Below, piece by piece: positions 17,471 through 25,389 of a stretch of DNA of 64,000 bases. The position numbers and the translations under genes are program-made. The notes under the pieces were generated by a model that saw nothing but the letters and a program-made list of their open reading frames with translations, was not told the DNA's origin and did not search any database. Within the stretch, counting starts at the first letter, position 1. The number at the start of each line of letters is the position of its first letter. Origin of the DNA: an uncultured Holophagaceae bacterium (GTDB lineage: Bacteria; Acidobacteriota; Holophagae; Holophagales; Holophagaceae); contig CAIWKE010000008.1 of assembly GCA_903913215.1 (NCBI GenBank), forward strand, positions 1 through 64,000, given 5' to 3'.

Positions 17471-17503
17471 AAGCCCGCCGACATTGAGTCGACGGGCTTT
17501 TTT
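17471..17503 (+). terminator. Intrinsic terminator of tRNA-Ser(GGA)
   Basis: AAGCCCG-C-CGAC, loop ATTGA, GTCG-A-CGGGCTT, then TTTTT: an 11-bp stem with one mismatch followed by a T-run, starting four bases after the CCA end. Confidence 0.88.
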
Positions 17504-17529
17504 GCGTTTAGCGGTATCAATGGGAATTA

Positions 17530-17543
17530 GGTTCGAATCCCTC
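17530..17543 (+). repeat. Direct repeat of the tRNA-Ser T-arm; possible attachment-site remnant
   Basis: GGTTCGAATCCCTC here is identical to the T-arm of tRNA-Ser(GGA) at 17442-17455. No tRNA body precedes it. Such copies are left by tyrosine-recombinase elements that integrate into tRNA 3' ends. The compositional change to the accessory region begins here. The sequence between 17544 and 17965 holds no convincing gene; a G/C-rich run with several short hairpins (17585-17730) is followed by an AT-rich stretch. Confidence 0.55.
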
Positions 17544-17965
17544 TGCGGGTCTCACTCGGGTCTTGTTTGCACTGATTTTTGAATGACCCCGAAGGGGTTT
17601 GGGGGAAGTGCCCCCTACCCCACGGCTCAGCATTAGAGCACCGCCCAGGACTGACCGCAGAGACGGACCCGGGGTTAGCGAGAATTGATGGACCCCAAGA
17701 AGGCCACGGGGGGGCTGGCTGGGTGCGGAGGAATTCCGCCCCACCCCCGATGAGGCCAGGCAAGACCCAATGTGGCAAAGGTGCTGCTCAGCAATTACTA
17801 CGCACCGCTTATGAAGTCGTTAACTTGGCCATGGCTGGTAAACGTCCTCGGTTCTGGCAATAACTTGGTGTGAGTTAATTGATTGTTATTTATATTTTCA
17901 ATTTAGTAGTAAGCGTTTTGCCTTGTTTTTTCAATCACTTTTATCGCATGGAAGGCATTTTTTAA

Positions 17966-17995
17966 TTGACAGCATTTTGCCCAATTTCCTATACT
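17966..17995 (+). promoter_or_regulatory. Sigma-70-type promoter for the HTH gene
   Basis: TTGACA at 17966-17971 and TATACT at 17990-17995 are separated by 18 bases. The pair lies in an AT-rich segment 92 bases upstream of the HTH gene's ATG. It is the closest match to a housekeeping promoter I see in the window. Confidence 0.7.
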
Positions 17996-18086
17996 TCAAG
18001 AAATAGGGATTTCGCTTTCACCATGGCTCTGAACTCGCACAGAAAATCGGCTCCATAGATTGTTTTTGCAATACGGAGGTCATAGT

Positions 18087-18749
18087 ATGGCTAAAAAAAC
18101 ACGCACTGGTTACCAAACTGCAGGTAGCACTGACGGGCTCAAGAAAGACCTGAAACCACTCGGAGGATCCAAGGCTCCGCACGTCTGGCTGACTCCTGCA
18201 CAGATGGAAGAGAGGTACGGGCTGTCAAAAACCTACTGGTACCTGCTCAGAAAGGATGAAATCGGTCCCCCTTTCAGGCCGATGGGATACCGCACCGTCT
18301 TGTACCGCGAAGACCTTGTGGAAGAGTGGCTGGCGCAGGGGCTGGTGAAGAGCATCTCTGACCCGAAATACCGGGAGATGGCAGCGACTCGAAAGGCTTC
18401 GAAGGCCGGTGCCAAGGAAAGGGCATCGAAGCGGGCCAAGGCCCAGCCCAAGCCCCAGCCCGCCACCTTTGCTGATGTGTGCCTCTACCAGCGTCGGGTC
18501 AGTAGGTCAGCCAACCGGCCCAGGATCTTCCGAGGAGTTTTAGATCCCGTTGCATTGACTGGGCCAAGGACCTGCTCCCTGGTTGCCCAGGCGCTGGTTG
18601 GCAAGTTTTGCAAACCCTTGCCGACCGCTCCTGTCCCCCATGCTGTCTTCCTGAAGGAAGTGACTGCTCGGCAGGGGGCCGGAGGAATACCGTGCTCTAA
18701 AACCCTTCATTGGAACGACCACCTAGGGGGTCGACTCACGACCAATTGA
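18087..18749 (+). CDS. Helix-turn-helix (AlpA/excisionase-like) DNA-binding protein
   Basis: The 220-residue product has a winged-helix HTH_17-like segment at about residues 33-85: WLTPAQMEERYGLSKTYWYL, then PFRPMGYRTVLYREDLVEEWL, a pattern seen in AlpA regulators and excisionases of integrative elements. The following 35 residues are Lys/Ala-rich. The last 85 residues (CLYQRRVSRSANRPRIFRG onward) look less protein-like and may reflect a frameshift or fusion after about residue 135. GGAGG seven bases before ATG 18087 and the upstream promoter support expression. It probably controls excision or genes of the island. Confidence 0.72.
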   Translation: MAKKTRTGYQTAGSTDGLKKDLKPLGGSKAPHVWLTPAQMEERYGLSKTYWYLLRKDEIGPPFRPMGYRTVLYREDLVEEWLAQGLVKSISDPKYREMAATRKASKAGAKERASKRAKAQPKPQPATFADVCLYQRRVSRSANRPRIFRGVLDPVALTGPRTCSLVAQALVGKFCKPLPTAPVPHAVFLKEVTARQGAGGIPCSKTLHWNDHLGGRLTTN

Positions 18750-18845
18750 AATATTTCTGGGGATGAGAATCGGAAGAGACTTGCTCTCTCGGCAGGTGTT
18801 TTGTCTCGCTGGGGGGATTTGCCCTAAGGGAGTCAGCGAGTCGGC

Positions 18846-19328
18846 TCAACCTACACGCCTATTCCAGTGCTCATAGCCAGGAAAGGTTGCGATGAAATGG
18901 GCTCTTGCTTTCAGGATGCAGGCGATTTCAAGGCAGGAAAGGGTGGGCTTGTCTAAATCTGGATCCTTGAACAGACAGAGCTGGATGTTGAAATTATGGG
19001 CAATGGCCCTTCGAATTTCGTCATTCTTGCCTGACCCAGGATTCACCAACTCAGAGCCATTTTTATTCTCACAAAAAATATGGTGGCGAAGCCGATTGTC
19101 GTTCTCCGTTTTTCCGATGTAAGCGATAGCGCCTTTGTCTTCTTTCAACAGCCGAATTCCATATAGGCCACGATGGGTGAAAGCATCAGGTGGGTACCCT
19201 GCAAGCGTGCGATGACCGTCAAGAGGGTTGATATAGAGATCAAAATAAGAGCCAGGCGTCGAGTTCATCTGGCATAGGACCATATCGGCTACAACATCAA
19301 TGAGGATTCGAAGCTGTTGTACAGACAT
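18846..19328 (-). CDS. GIY-YIG-like domain protein
   Basis: The 160-residue product contains the GIY-YIG signature in the form GLYGIRLLKEDKGAIAYIGK followed by TENDNRLRHHI, with the expected Gly-Leu-Tyr, Tyr-Ile-Gly and downstream Arg. Later residues (SCLEIACILKARAHF) include a Glu that could be the metal ligand. The family comprises small nucleases (homing enzymes, UvrC, restriction enzymes). No specificity domain is recognised. The gene lies alone between the HTH gene and the unknown gene at 19469-19996. GC is lower than the core. Confidence 0.65.
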   Translation of the reverse strand: MSVQQLRILIDVVADMVLCQMNSTPGSYFDLYINPLDGHRTLAGYPPDAFTHRGLYGIRLLKEDKGAIAYIGKTENDNRLRHHIFCENKNGSELVNPGSGKNDEIRRAIAHNFNIQLCLFKDPDLDKPTLSCLEIACILKARAHFIATFPGYEHWNRRVG

Positions 19329-19468
19329 CGCTTTGCCTTATATAGGATTACGTTTTTTGTTCCAAACCCAATCACGATAGGAAAAGGCAAGGTGGGGGCG
19401 GAAGAAGATCAACGCGCACGGAATGCTCGTCAGGGATACCCCTTGAGCACTTAGGTTTCCCATCTATA

Positions 19469-19996
19469 TCAGGGAAGCTTACAGGTGATTCCAGAATTTG
19501 GACCACCCGGCACACCAAGAACCTCGCCAATCATTACAAAATCATTCCTTCTCAGCTCCTTCAACAAAGTCCCAACATCAACGGCTGTGCCTATTTTTGC
19601 CTCTGATTCGGGCCTTGGGCTATGGACCGCTTTACCTCGGTACACGATGAGGTGACCGATTCCGAGAGTCGCAGCATGCAGGCACAATGCACGAAGGTAA
19701 TATCGATTGAATTCACCTTCAGCGAGCTGTTCAGCCGCCTGTGGCTGATTGACCTTTCGAATACGTTGGGTTTCTTTTCGAACATAAGATTCTTGAGGTT
19801 GAACAAAATTCAATCCAAGCAACTGTTCCGCTAGCCAATCATCATCCAGATTTGCAGCAGCCTCCTCAAGTAAGGTCGGCCATTTAAGACGGCCCTCGAC
19901 CGAAAGCCGAGGGCTGACGTAGTGGTTCCCCGCTCGGATTTCGTCAACCATGAGCCGTCGAATTTCAGGACGAAGGTTGAGATAACTGATCCCCAT
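19469..19996 (-). CDS. Hypothetical mobile-region protein
   Basis: The 175-residue product begins MGISYLNLRPEIRRLMVDEI and contains YVSPRLSVEGRLKWPTLLEEA and GEFNRYYLRALCLHAA. I recall similar proteins (with a conserved FNRYY.RALC motif) from accessory regions but know no function or name for them. GAGGGGG six bases before the ATG at 19996 fixes the start; longer in-frame starts exist without support. It may belong with the downstream GIY-YIG gene or upstream PIN/OLD pair, all on the minus strand. Confidence 0.65.
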   Translation of the reverse strand: MGISYLNLRPEIRRLMVDEIRAGNHYVSPRLSVEGRLKWPTLLEEAAANLDDDWLAEQLLGLNFVQPQESYVRKETQRIRKVNQPQAAEQLAEGEFNRYYLRALCLHAATLGIGHLIVYRGKAVHSPRPESEAKIGTAVDVGTLLKELRRNDFVMIGEVLGVPGGPNSGITCKLP

Positions 19997-20230
19997 TGTG
20001 AGCCCCCTCAAAGGTGATCGGAGGCCTAGACCGACTAGGTTCCGATCCTTCATCCAACCGAGGCGGCTCAATTTCGTCCATCGAAGCCAACGGATCGGTG
20101 GATTATTAGTGCCCGAACGGGAGTATCAGGAGACTCAAAATTTGATCCACTGCCCGCGTTATCCCCTCCGAGCCTGACCCGCCCCAGTTTTCTATCGCAG
20201 GCACTGGGTGAGGATTCGAGCTAATTTAGC

Positions 20231-22159
20231 TCAGTAAACAGCATGGAACCGGTCAGCTATAGACTGAGCAATTTCCTCTAATTCAGTCCGACCAATCTCA
20301 GGAAGCAGTTCCCAAAAATCGGGGCGTTCAAGTAGACGAATGACCTTGGAGAGGTCCTTGGATTTATAGCCGTCAGGTAGGTAATCCTCAAGCGCCCCTA
20401 ACCTTAAAATGTAGATCGAATCATCACGCTCCCGTAGTAGGAAGTCATCAAGTAAGGCTCGCTCCTCGGTGGTCAACTCCGGTTTCAGCTTGCTTCGACG
20501 CCCCTTGATATATTCCCAAAGGATGCGCAATTGTTCATATTCCTTGGCGTTGATTGCATGTTCAAGGTTATCGACAAATGTCTGACCATCCGTGCTTGCA
20601 GGGTCCTCAAGAAGAGACGCCTTCACCTTCTTCTCGTTGAGAGTGAATAATCCTTTCAACTCAGAGGTCCCAACCTGATTGACATAGTCTAGATCAGCAA
20701 TAATCACATAGGGCACTTTTGCTGCATTCAAAACCTGTTCGTAAGCGCCAAAGAAGTTTTTTCCACCAACACTAATGATTTCATATGAACCGAGCGCTTC
20801 TGCTGCTTTCATTTTTGAGGAAAGCACTATCTCAAACAGGAGTCTGTCTGAAATTCCTTCAACTAGGACCACACGCTCCGTAAAGAACATCCGTTCATTA
20901 TTCTGACTGTTCACAATTCCGAACAGGTGTTTTGGTTCTGGAAGGGAGTCGTTCTTCAGCCGAACTATCCTGCTCTGTTGGTCATGGCTGAACACCCGAG
21001 AGACATATTGAATGGACGACGCGGAAACGAATACTGGTGAGTGGGTTGCCAGGAGGAATTGATTCCCCGTCTCTTTCGAAAGGGTTTCAAACAGGGCAAG
21101 TAGCGTTTTCTGCCACCTTGGATGTAAATGCAACTCTGGTTCGTCCACTACAACCAACGCATCTCGCACATTAAGAGCAAAGATCCCAAAGAGATAAGTA
21201 AGAAGCTCCTTCTCTCCAGAAGAAGCAGAGGACACAAAAAACGACTTCCCTTGCTTGGACAAACGAATGTCGTATTGATTGGCAAGAGGATTGACAGAGA
21301 CTAGCTCCCATCCATATCCAAGACTCTCCAAAATCCGAGTCAATGACTGCATTTGTGGGTCTTCAAGGAATACTCCCATCGCCCCGCCCAAGTCCTTATC
21401 AAGAAGCAATCTGTGCCTCAGGGCTATGCGTCCAACAGCTAACCCAACAATATTTGCACCTGATCGTGAATTCGCTGCATCCACCTGCTTCTTTAAATCA
21501 ATTTCGCTATGCCCAGAGAGTGAGATCGAGGACTGAAATCCGCTGGCGGCTCGATTGACCGGTAGTGAAAGCATCGGAGTTGAGAGTCGCGCTTCACCCT
21601 CGCACTCCCGCAGAATTCCGTCTGCCTCGAAGAGTGTTAGGTATCCATGAAATAGGCGGGCTGCTTCTGAACTTGGTGGCTGCAAGCTATTCTGACTAAT
21701 TCGATATGTGAATCGATCCTTTACGAGGATGGAAAGAAGGTCCCACGACAAAGCCTGTCGCAAATTAGTATTGAATCCATTCAATTCGGCGACGACCGCG
21801 AGTCTAGCCGCATCCGCTTGAATTTTCGCCATATTTACGATGTCTGTGAGGGTAACCTCGACTTCGAATTCGACCTCTTGTGGCAAGGCGCTACCACTAA
21901 AGTGAGGTTCGAACGGCGTGTTATTAATTACATCATTTCCAGTTACCTGTATTTGGTCCGGTCGGCTTTCCGATGGAGTCCGGCGATAAACCCATGAGCT
22001 AAGAAGATGCCGCCGGAGAAAGGTTGTAATGGTGTCCAACAGGTTAGTTTTACCACCACCATTGGGCCCAATGAGAATTGAAATATTCCCGTCAAGCAGC
22101 AACTCCTCTGCATGGAGAAAACTGCGAATATTCTGGATCCGGACCCGGCGAAGTTTCAT
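20231..22159 (-). CDS. OLD-family ATPase with C-terminal TOPRIM nuclease domain
   Basis: The 642-residue product has an ABC/SMC-like ATPase: Walker A GPNGGGKTN at residues 31-39, signature-like SSASSGEKELLTYLFG, Walker B ALVVVDEPELHLHP with the catalytic Glu, and H-loop LLATHSPVF. Residues about 425-500 form a TOPRIM domain with E in VVLVEGISDRLLF, the GG turn (SVGGKNFFGAY) and D-x-D in VIIADLDYV. This is the OLD/GajA architecture: ATP-dependent DNA nucleases active in phage defence. The start is ATG 22159 with an AGGTAGGT upstream. The PIN-like gene lies 46 bases upstream on the same strand, so the two form a probable operon. Confidence 0.9.
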   Translation of the reverse strand: MKLRRVRIQNIRSFLHAEELLLDGNISILIGPNGGGKTNLLDTITTFLRRHLLSSWVYRRTPSESRPDQIQVTGNDVINNTPFEPHFSGSALPQEVEFEVEVTLTDIVNMAKIQADAARLAVVAELNGFNTNLRQALSWDLLSILVKDRFTYRISQNSLQPPSSEAARLFHGYLTLFEADGILRECEGEARLSTPMLSLPVNRAASGFQSSISLSGHSEIDLKKQVDAANSRSGANIVGLAVGRIALRHRLLLDKDLGGAMGVFLEDPQMQSLTRILESLGYGWELVSVNPLANQYDIRLSKQGKSFFVSSASSGEKELLTYLFGIFALNVRDALVVVDEPELHLHPRWQKTLLALFETLSKETGNQFLLATHSPVFVSASSIQYVSRVFSHDQQSRIVRLKNDSLPEPKHLFGIVNSQNNERMFFTERVVLVEGISDRLLFEIVLSSKMKAAEALGSYEIISVGGKNFFGAYEQVLNAAKVPYVIIADLDYVNQVGTSELKGLFTLNEKKVKASLLEDPASTDGQTFVDNLEHAINAKEYEQLRILWEYIKGRRSKLKPELTTEERALLDDFLLRERDDSIYILRLGALEDYLPDGYKSKDLSKVIRLLERPDFWELLPEIGRTELEEIAQSIADRFHAVY

Positions 22160-22205
22160 TTTTCTACCTACCTCATCCTATTTGAACAATATCCGGGAAG
22201 CAGAA

Positions 22206-23033
22206 TTAACCGCCGCTCAATCGGCACTGGAACACCCTTCTGAGCCAGATTCGAGCCTGCTTGTGCACCTGGAGGCACTTTGCATCGCCACTCATCAAGC
22301 CATCAAAGAAAGTTCCGTAGGCAGCGAAGTTCATGTCGATCAAGTCGTTCTGAAGCCTTTCTGGCTTGGCGTCCTGGACTCCCCCATTGGCACCCCAGTC
22401 CAGGGCAAGAAGGAAGGTGCACAGCGCATGCCTAAAAATGAAGGTATTCAGCAACTCACCGTAAGTCGGGATTGCCGTAACCTTGGGATGACTCCCAAAC
22501 ATCTGGGCGGCAAGTTCGAGAATGAATTTCCCAGTCTTGTCGATTAACTCAGGCGTGTGGGATTGGTTCAAGCGGATGAGGGCGCGTTCTTCCTGCGAAT
22601 ACAGCTTTGCGATGCCCTGAATCCCTTCTCCAAGAGCCTTAGTGTCCTTTAGAATCCGACCCACCTGGACGGATGCCGCCGCCCCGTGGTCTAGTAGCTT
22701 CTGATGGGCTTCCCGATTCCCGGCTTGGGCAGACCGTAGGTCCTGAACATACTGACCAAACCCTACCGTCTGCCGCGAGTCGATGAGCCGCTTCTGAAGA
22801 CCAGCCGCCCGACCATTCAAGCCGCAAACCACGCTGGTTGCCTTCAAAATGACCACCTGATCCGAGAAGTCGGACAGGATGGACATGGACCGATAAATGC
22901 CCTCCAGTGAAGACCCCTTGTAAGCCTCTATCGCGCTGTAGTCAGTCAGGACCGCGATGTTGTGCCTGGATTGAGCCAGAAAGGCACGAAGCTCAAGTGA
23001 CCGCAGTTGGTTGCTGTCGATCACCTTGCGCAT
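22206..23033 (-). CDS. PIN-like nuclease-fold protein paired with the OLD ATPase
   Basis: The 275-residue product has PIN-like acidic positions at its ends: VIDSNQL at residue 4-10 (first Asp), IEAYKG near 36, and a C-terminal NDLIDMNFAAYGTFFDGLMS followed by GDAK, which matches the ND..D...AAY..FD...S.D pattern of PIN RNases. The middle is long and helical, with a cluster of charged residues. No other domain is recognised. GGAAGG precedes the ATG at 23033. The gene is immediately upstream of the OLD-family ATPase. A two-gene defence unit with an RNase effector is inferred. Confidence 0.6.
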   Translation of the reverse strand: MRKVIDSNQLRSLELRAFLAQSRHNIAVLTDYSAIEAYKGSSLEGIYRSMSILSDFSDQVVILKATSVVCGLNGRAAGLQKRLIDSRQTVGFGQYVQDLRSAQAGNREAHQKLLDHGAAASVQVGRILKDTKALGEGIQGIAKLYSQEERALIRLNQSHTPELIDKTGKFILELAAQMFGSHPKVTAIPTYGELLNTFIFRHALCTFLLALDWGANGGVQDAKPERLQNDLIDMNFAAYGTFFDGLMSGDAKCLQVHKQARIWLRRVFQCRLSGG

Positions 23034-23417
23034 CGTGCCTTCCGAGGTTGGGCTTGCAGGCTGGCTAGGGTACTAGGTTTACCTGCCCCATTAGACGGGG
23101 CCAAGCGTTCTCCGTCCATGGAAAACACCTGAACGGTATTTTATGTCTGTTCAACGGTATCAAGCCCATCACCACACAATGCAAAACCCAATATCCTGAT
23201 GGCGTCGAGTGATCGAAAAGAATCGTGATTTCCTGAATGCCACCCCTCATGAGATCCGAGATGCCATGCGAGCGCTGACGGGTGAAGCCAGTAAGCCGTC
23301 CAACGGGATTTCGAATTATCACGGTTTTCAGCTTCCCCTAGCTGCCGCGCCGAATCTAAGACCTGGGACCACTCACTGCCTTGGTGATGATCTCGATAGG
23401 CGTTGCGGGTCCCCCAT
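23034..23417 (-). other. Intergenic stretch; possible remains of an Rhs-tip end and a small downstream gene
   Basis: About 385 bases between the PIN-like gene and the IS3 element. On the minus strand the sequence next to the IS end reads GPATPIEIITKAVSGPRS then stop, which could be the displaced end of the orphan Rhs tip on the other side of the element. A short frame (23065-23322, starting GTG) follows about 20 bases later, in the place of an immunity gene, but its composition is only weakly protein-like. Confidence 0.3.
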
Positions 23418-23434
23418 TGACGTTCCCCCCATGA

Positions 23435-24280
23435 TTAGCCCGGTCTTTCAGTGGAATCAGGGTTGATTTGGGTGGTGTCGTTGGGCTGGGCGGAGGGAGC
23501 CGGAGGCGACCGGAGTTCAGCCCAACGACGCGCAAACTCCGCTGGGGGAAGGCCCCCGAGCGAGGTGTGTGGTCGATGGTGGTTGTAGTCACGTAGCCAT
23601 CCTCGGGCCACCTGCCGGGCCTCCGCAAGGTCCTTGAACCAATTTTCGTGTAGGCATTCATCCCGGAACCTCCCGTTGAAGCTTTCGCAGGTTCCGATCT
23701 GCATTGGCCTGCCGGGCTTGATCAGGTGATGCGTGATTCCCCGTCAGTGTCGCCATTGGTCGAAGGCCCTCGATGTGAACTCCGGCCCGTTGTCGCTCAC
23801 CACCACCTCCGGCATCCCCCGCCGTCGAATCAGGTCCGCCAGCACCCTAACCACCCTCAGGCTCGGGGAGGCTGAAATCCACCTCGATGGCCAGGCCCTC
23901 ACGAGTGAACACGTCCACCACGTTCAATGTCCGGATGGCCCGCCCTTCGGCCAGGGCGTCAGACACGAAGTCCATCGCCCATTGCTGTTTGGGCCGTATG
24001 GGTGGCTGCAGCGCCTGGCGCGGGGCGCCCTTCATACGCTTCCGAGTGCGCTTTCTCACCCAGAGGCCCTCATCGTTGTAAAGCCGCTCCACCCGCTTGT
24101 GATTCACCATGAACCCCTCCCGACGTAGCAACAGATAGAGCCTTGGAGATCCGAACCGCTTCCGCTCCGCCGCCAGTTCCAGGAACCGCTTCCGCAGACC
24201 AGGGACCTCCTTGCGGCGGCTTCGATACCGGCAAGTGTTCGCGGCATGTCCACCACCTGGCATGCCCGCCTTTCGCTCAC
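23435..24280 (-). pseudogene. IS3 transposase OrfB, disrupted
   Basis: The reading starts at GTG 24280 ([14 protein letters not shown]), then needs a frameshift to continue [12 protein letters not shown] and the DDE core start ([15 protein letters not shown], with the first catalytic Asp). A second frameshift near 23846 is needed to reach MPEVVVSDNGPEFTSRAF (second Asp), a TGA at 23744-23746 interrupts the frame, and the last part holds ESFNGRFRDECL (catalytic Glu) and YNHHRPHTSLGGLPPAEF. With two frameshifts and one nonsense codon the integrase-type transposase cannot be made, so the element is not autonomous. Confidence 0.88.
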
Positions 24281-24329
24281 TCGGAAGCCCGCCGCAATGA
24301 CACCACGGCCTTCCCGAGGTCGGCGGGCC

Positions 24330-24596
24330 TCAGATATTTTTTCGAAGGAGGAACCTCAGGGCCTCAATGGCTACGTCTCGCTGCCCCAACATCCGCAAGA
24401 GCTTGGCATTCTCGATCTCCAAATGCTTCAGGCGCCGAGCGTCTGAGACCTCCAGGCCCCCGAATTTCGCCTTCCATCGGTAAAAGGTCTGATCCGATAC
24501 GCCCAGGGGACGACAGATGTCCGCCGTCTTTGTCCCTGCCTCGTGCTCCTTCAGCGCGTGGATGATCTGCTCCTCGCTGAACCGGCTTGTCCTCAT
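24330..24596 (-). CDS. IS3 transposase OrfA
   Basis: The 88-residue product (MRTSRFSEEQIIHALKEHEA) is a typical OrfA: an N-terminal HTH (TADICRPLGVSDQTFYRWKAKFGG) and a C-terminal leucine-zipper-like helix (LKHLEIENAKLLRMLGQRDVAI) ending RKNI. It binds the terminal repeats. It is intact, but its OrfB partner is not. Confidence 0.88.
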   Translation of the reverse strand: MRTSRFSEEQIIHALKEHEAGTKTADICRPLGVSDQTFYRWKAKFGGLEVSDARRLKHLEIENAKLLRMLGQRDVAIEALRFLLRKNI

Positions 24597-24664
24597 GGCT
24601 CCTCCTCTGCTCGATTGAGGTGGATTCCACATTATGAACGGACTAATTTACGGGGAAAACGTCA

Positions 24665-25261
24665 GAATGCCTTCCCGTATGCTGCCGAAGCATTGAAGAG
24701 ATACGCCGCCGATTGTGTCGCCATAAATGTGTTGGCAGCCCCGTCTTTCACTTCGAAATTGGCCCCTGAGACTGAAGCCAAACTATTCAAATCAACGCGA
24801 CCGTTATTATTAGCTGAAACAAAAGTGCTACTCGCAAGATCCGCCCCCATAACAAACACTCCACCAGGTGCAGCAAAGGCTTGCCCATTCAAACCAGAGA
24901 GTGAGAAACCCGAGGCGATGATCCCGCTTGTTTGAGCCATCTTATTCTGCCAAACATCTGTTCCGCCGCTGATACCCCTTACAGAATTTGCATTGCCGGT
25001 CGTTCCTGGAGGGTCGATCGGCTGAGCCTTCCCACCAGTATCACTATTTGTGCCGCTCTCAATCATCCCCGTTGGGTCCGTACTCATGATCGGATTGTTC
25101 CGGACATAGCTGTAAATGTTCCAACTCTGCGTCATCTCAAAGTGCTGGTCCCGCGCAGGGTCTGGGCTGGCGAAGCGCCCGATCCAGGGGAGGTAGAACC
25201 GAGCCTGCATATAGGTGAGCCCAGATGGGTCGGTCTGCTCGTGATTAGTGAAGCCTTTGGC
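24665..25261 (-). pseudogene. Orphan Rhs C-terminal tip, cut at both ends
   Basis: The frame starts abruptly with AKGFTNHEQTDPSGLTYMQARF and SPDPARDQHFE, then NIYSYVRNNPIMSTDPTGM. This is nearly the same as the core end of the full Rhs protein at 31524-37070. After DPTGM the sequence is a different, 130-residue tip rich in Gly, Ala, Ser and Asn, of unknown activity. Upstream of KGFT the frame meets a stop and the core is missing. Downstream the tip is interrupted by the IS3 element, which supplies the stop codon. It is a displaced or replaced toxin cassette, as known for rhs loci. Confidence 0.8.
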
Positions 25262-25389
25262 GAACTTCTACCAACCCAATGACAATGCAGCCTTGATGGC
25301 TTGGACGATCCATCAGCACTGTCTTTTTCAATGAACTTGGTCTAAGTCTAGCGGTAGATATGCCCTGACGCGATTTCAGGAAGACACGA

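Larger units (their letters stand above)
23418..24664 (-). mobile_element. Decayed IS3-family insertion sequence, about 1,247 bp
   Basis: The two ends are related inverted repeats of about 40 bp: from 23418 rightward TGACGTTCCCCCCATGATTAG and, on the opposite strand from 24664, TGACGTTTTCCCCGTAAATTAG, both continuing to a shared GTGGAATC. Inside are orfA and a broken orfB of IS3 type on the minus strand. No 3-4 bp target duplication is visible (flanks CAT and GAA), so the copy may have rearranged after insertion. The right end cuts the orphan Rhs tip, whose stop codon is formed by the terminal TGA of the element. Confidence 0.85.

Noticed and set aside
17510-17560. A third tRNA gene after tRNA-Ser(GGA)
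   Set aside because: Only the T-arm sequence is present; no acceptor, D or anticodon arms can be folded.
23209-23466. Plus-strand frame starting with GTG, IEKNRDFLNATPHEIRDAMR
   Set aside because: The first 30 residues look natural, but the frame runs into the IS end without a recognisable protein and has no ribosome site; kept out of the gene list.
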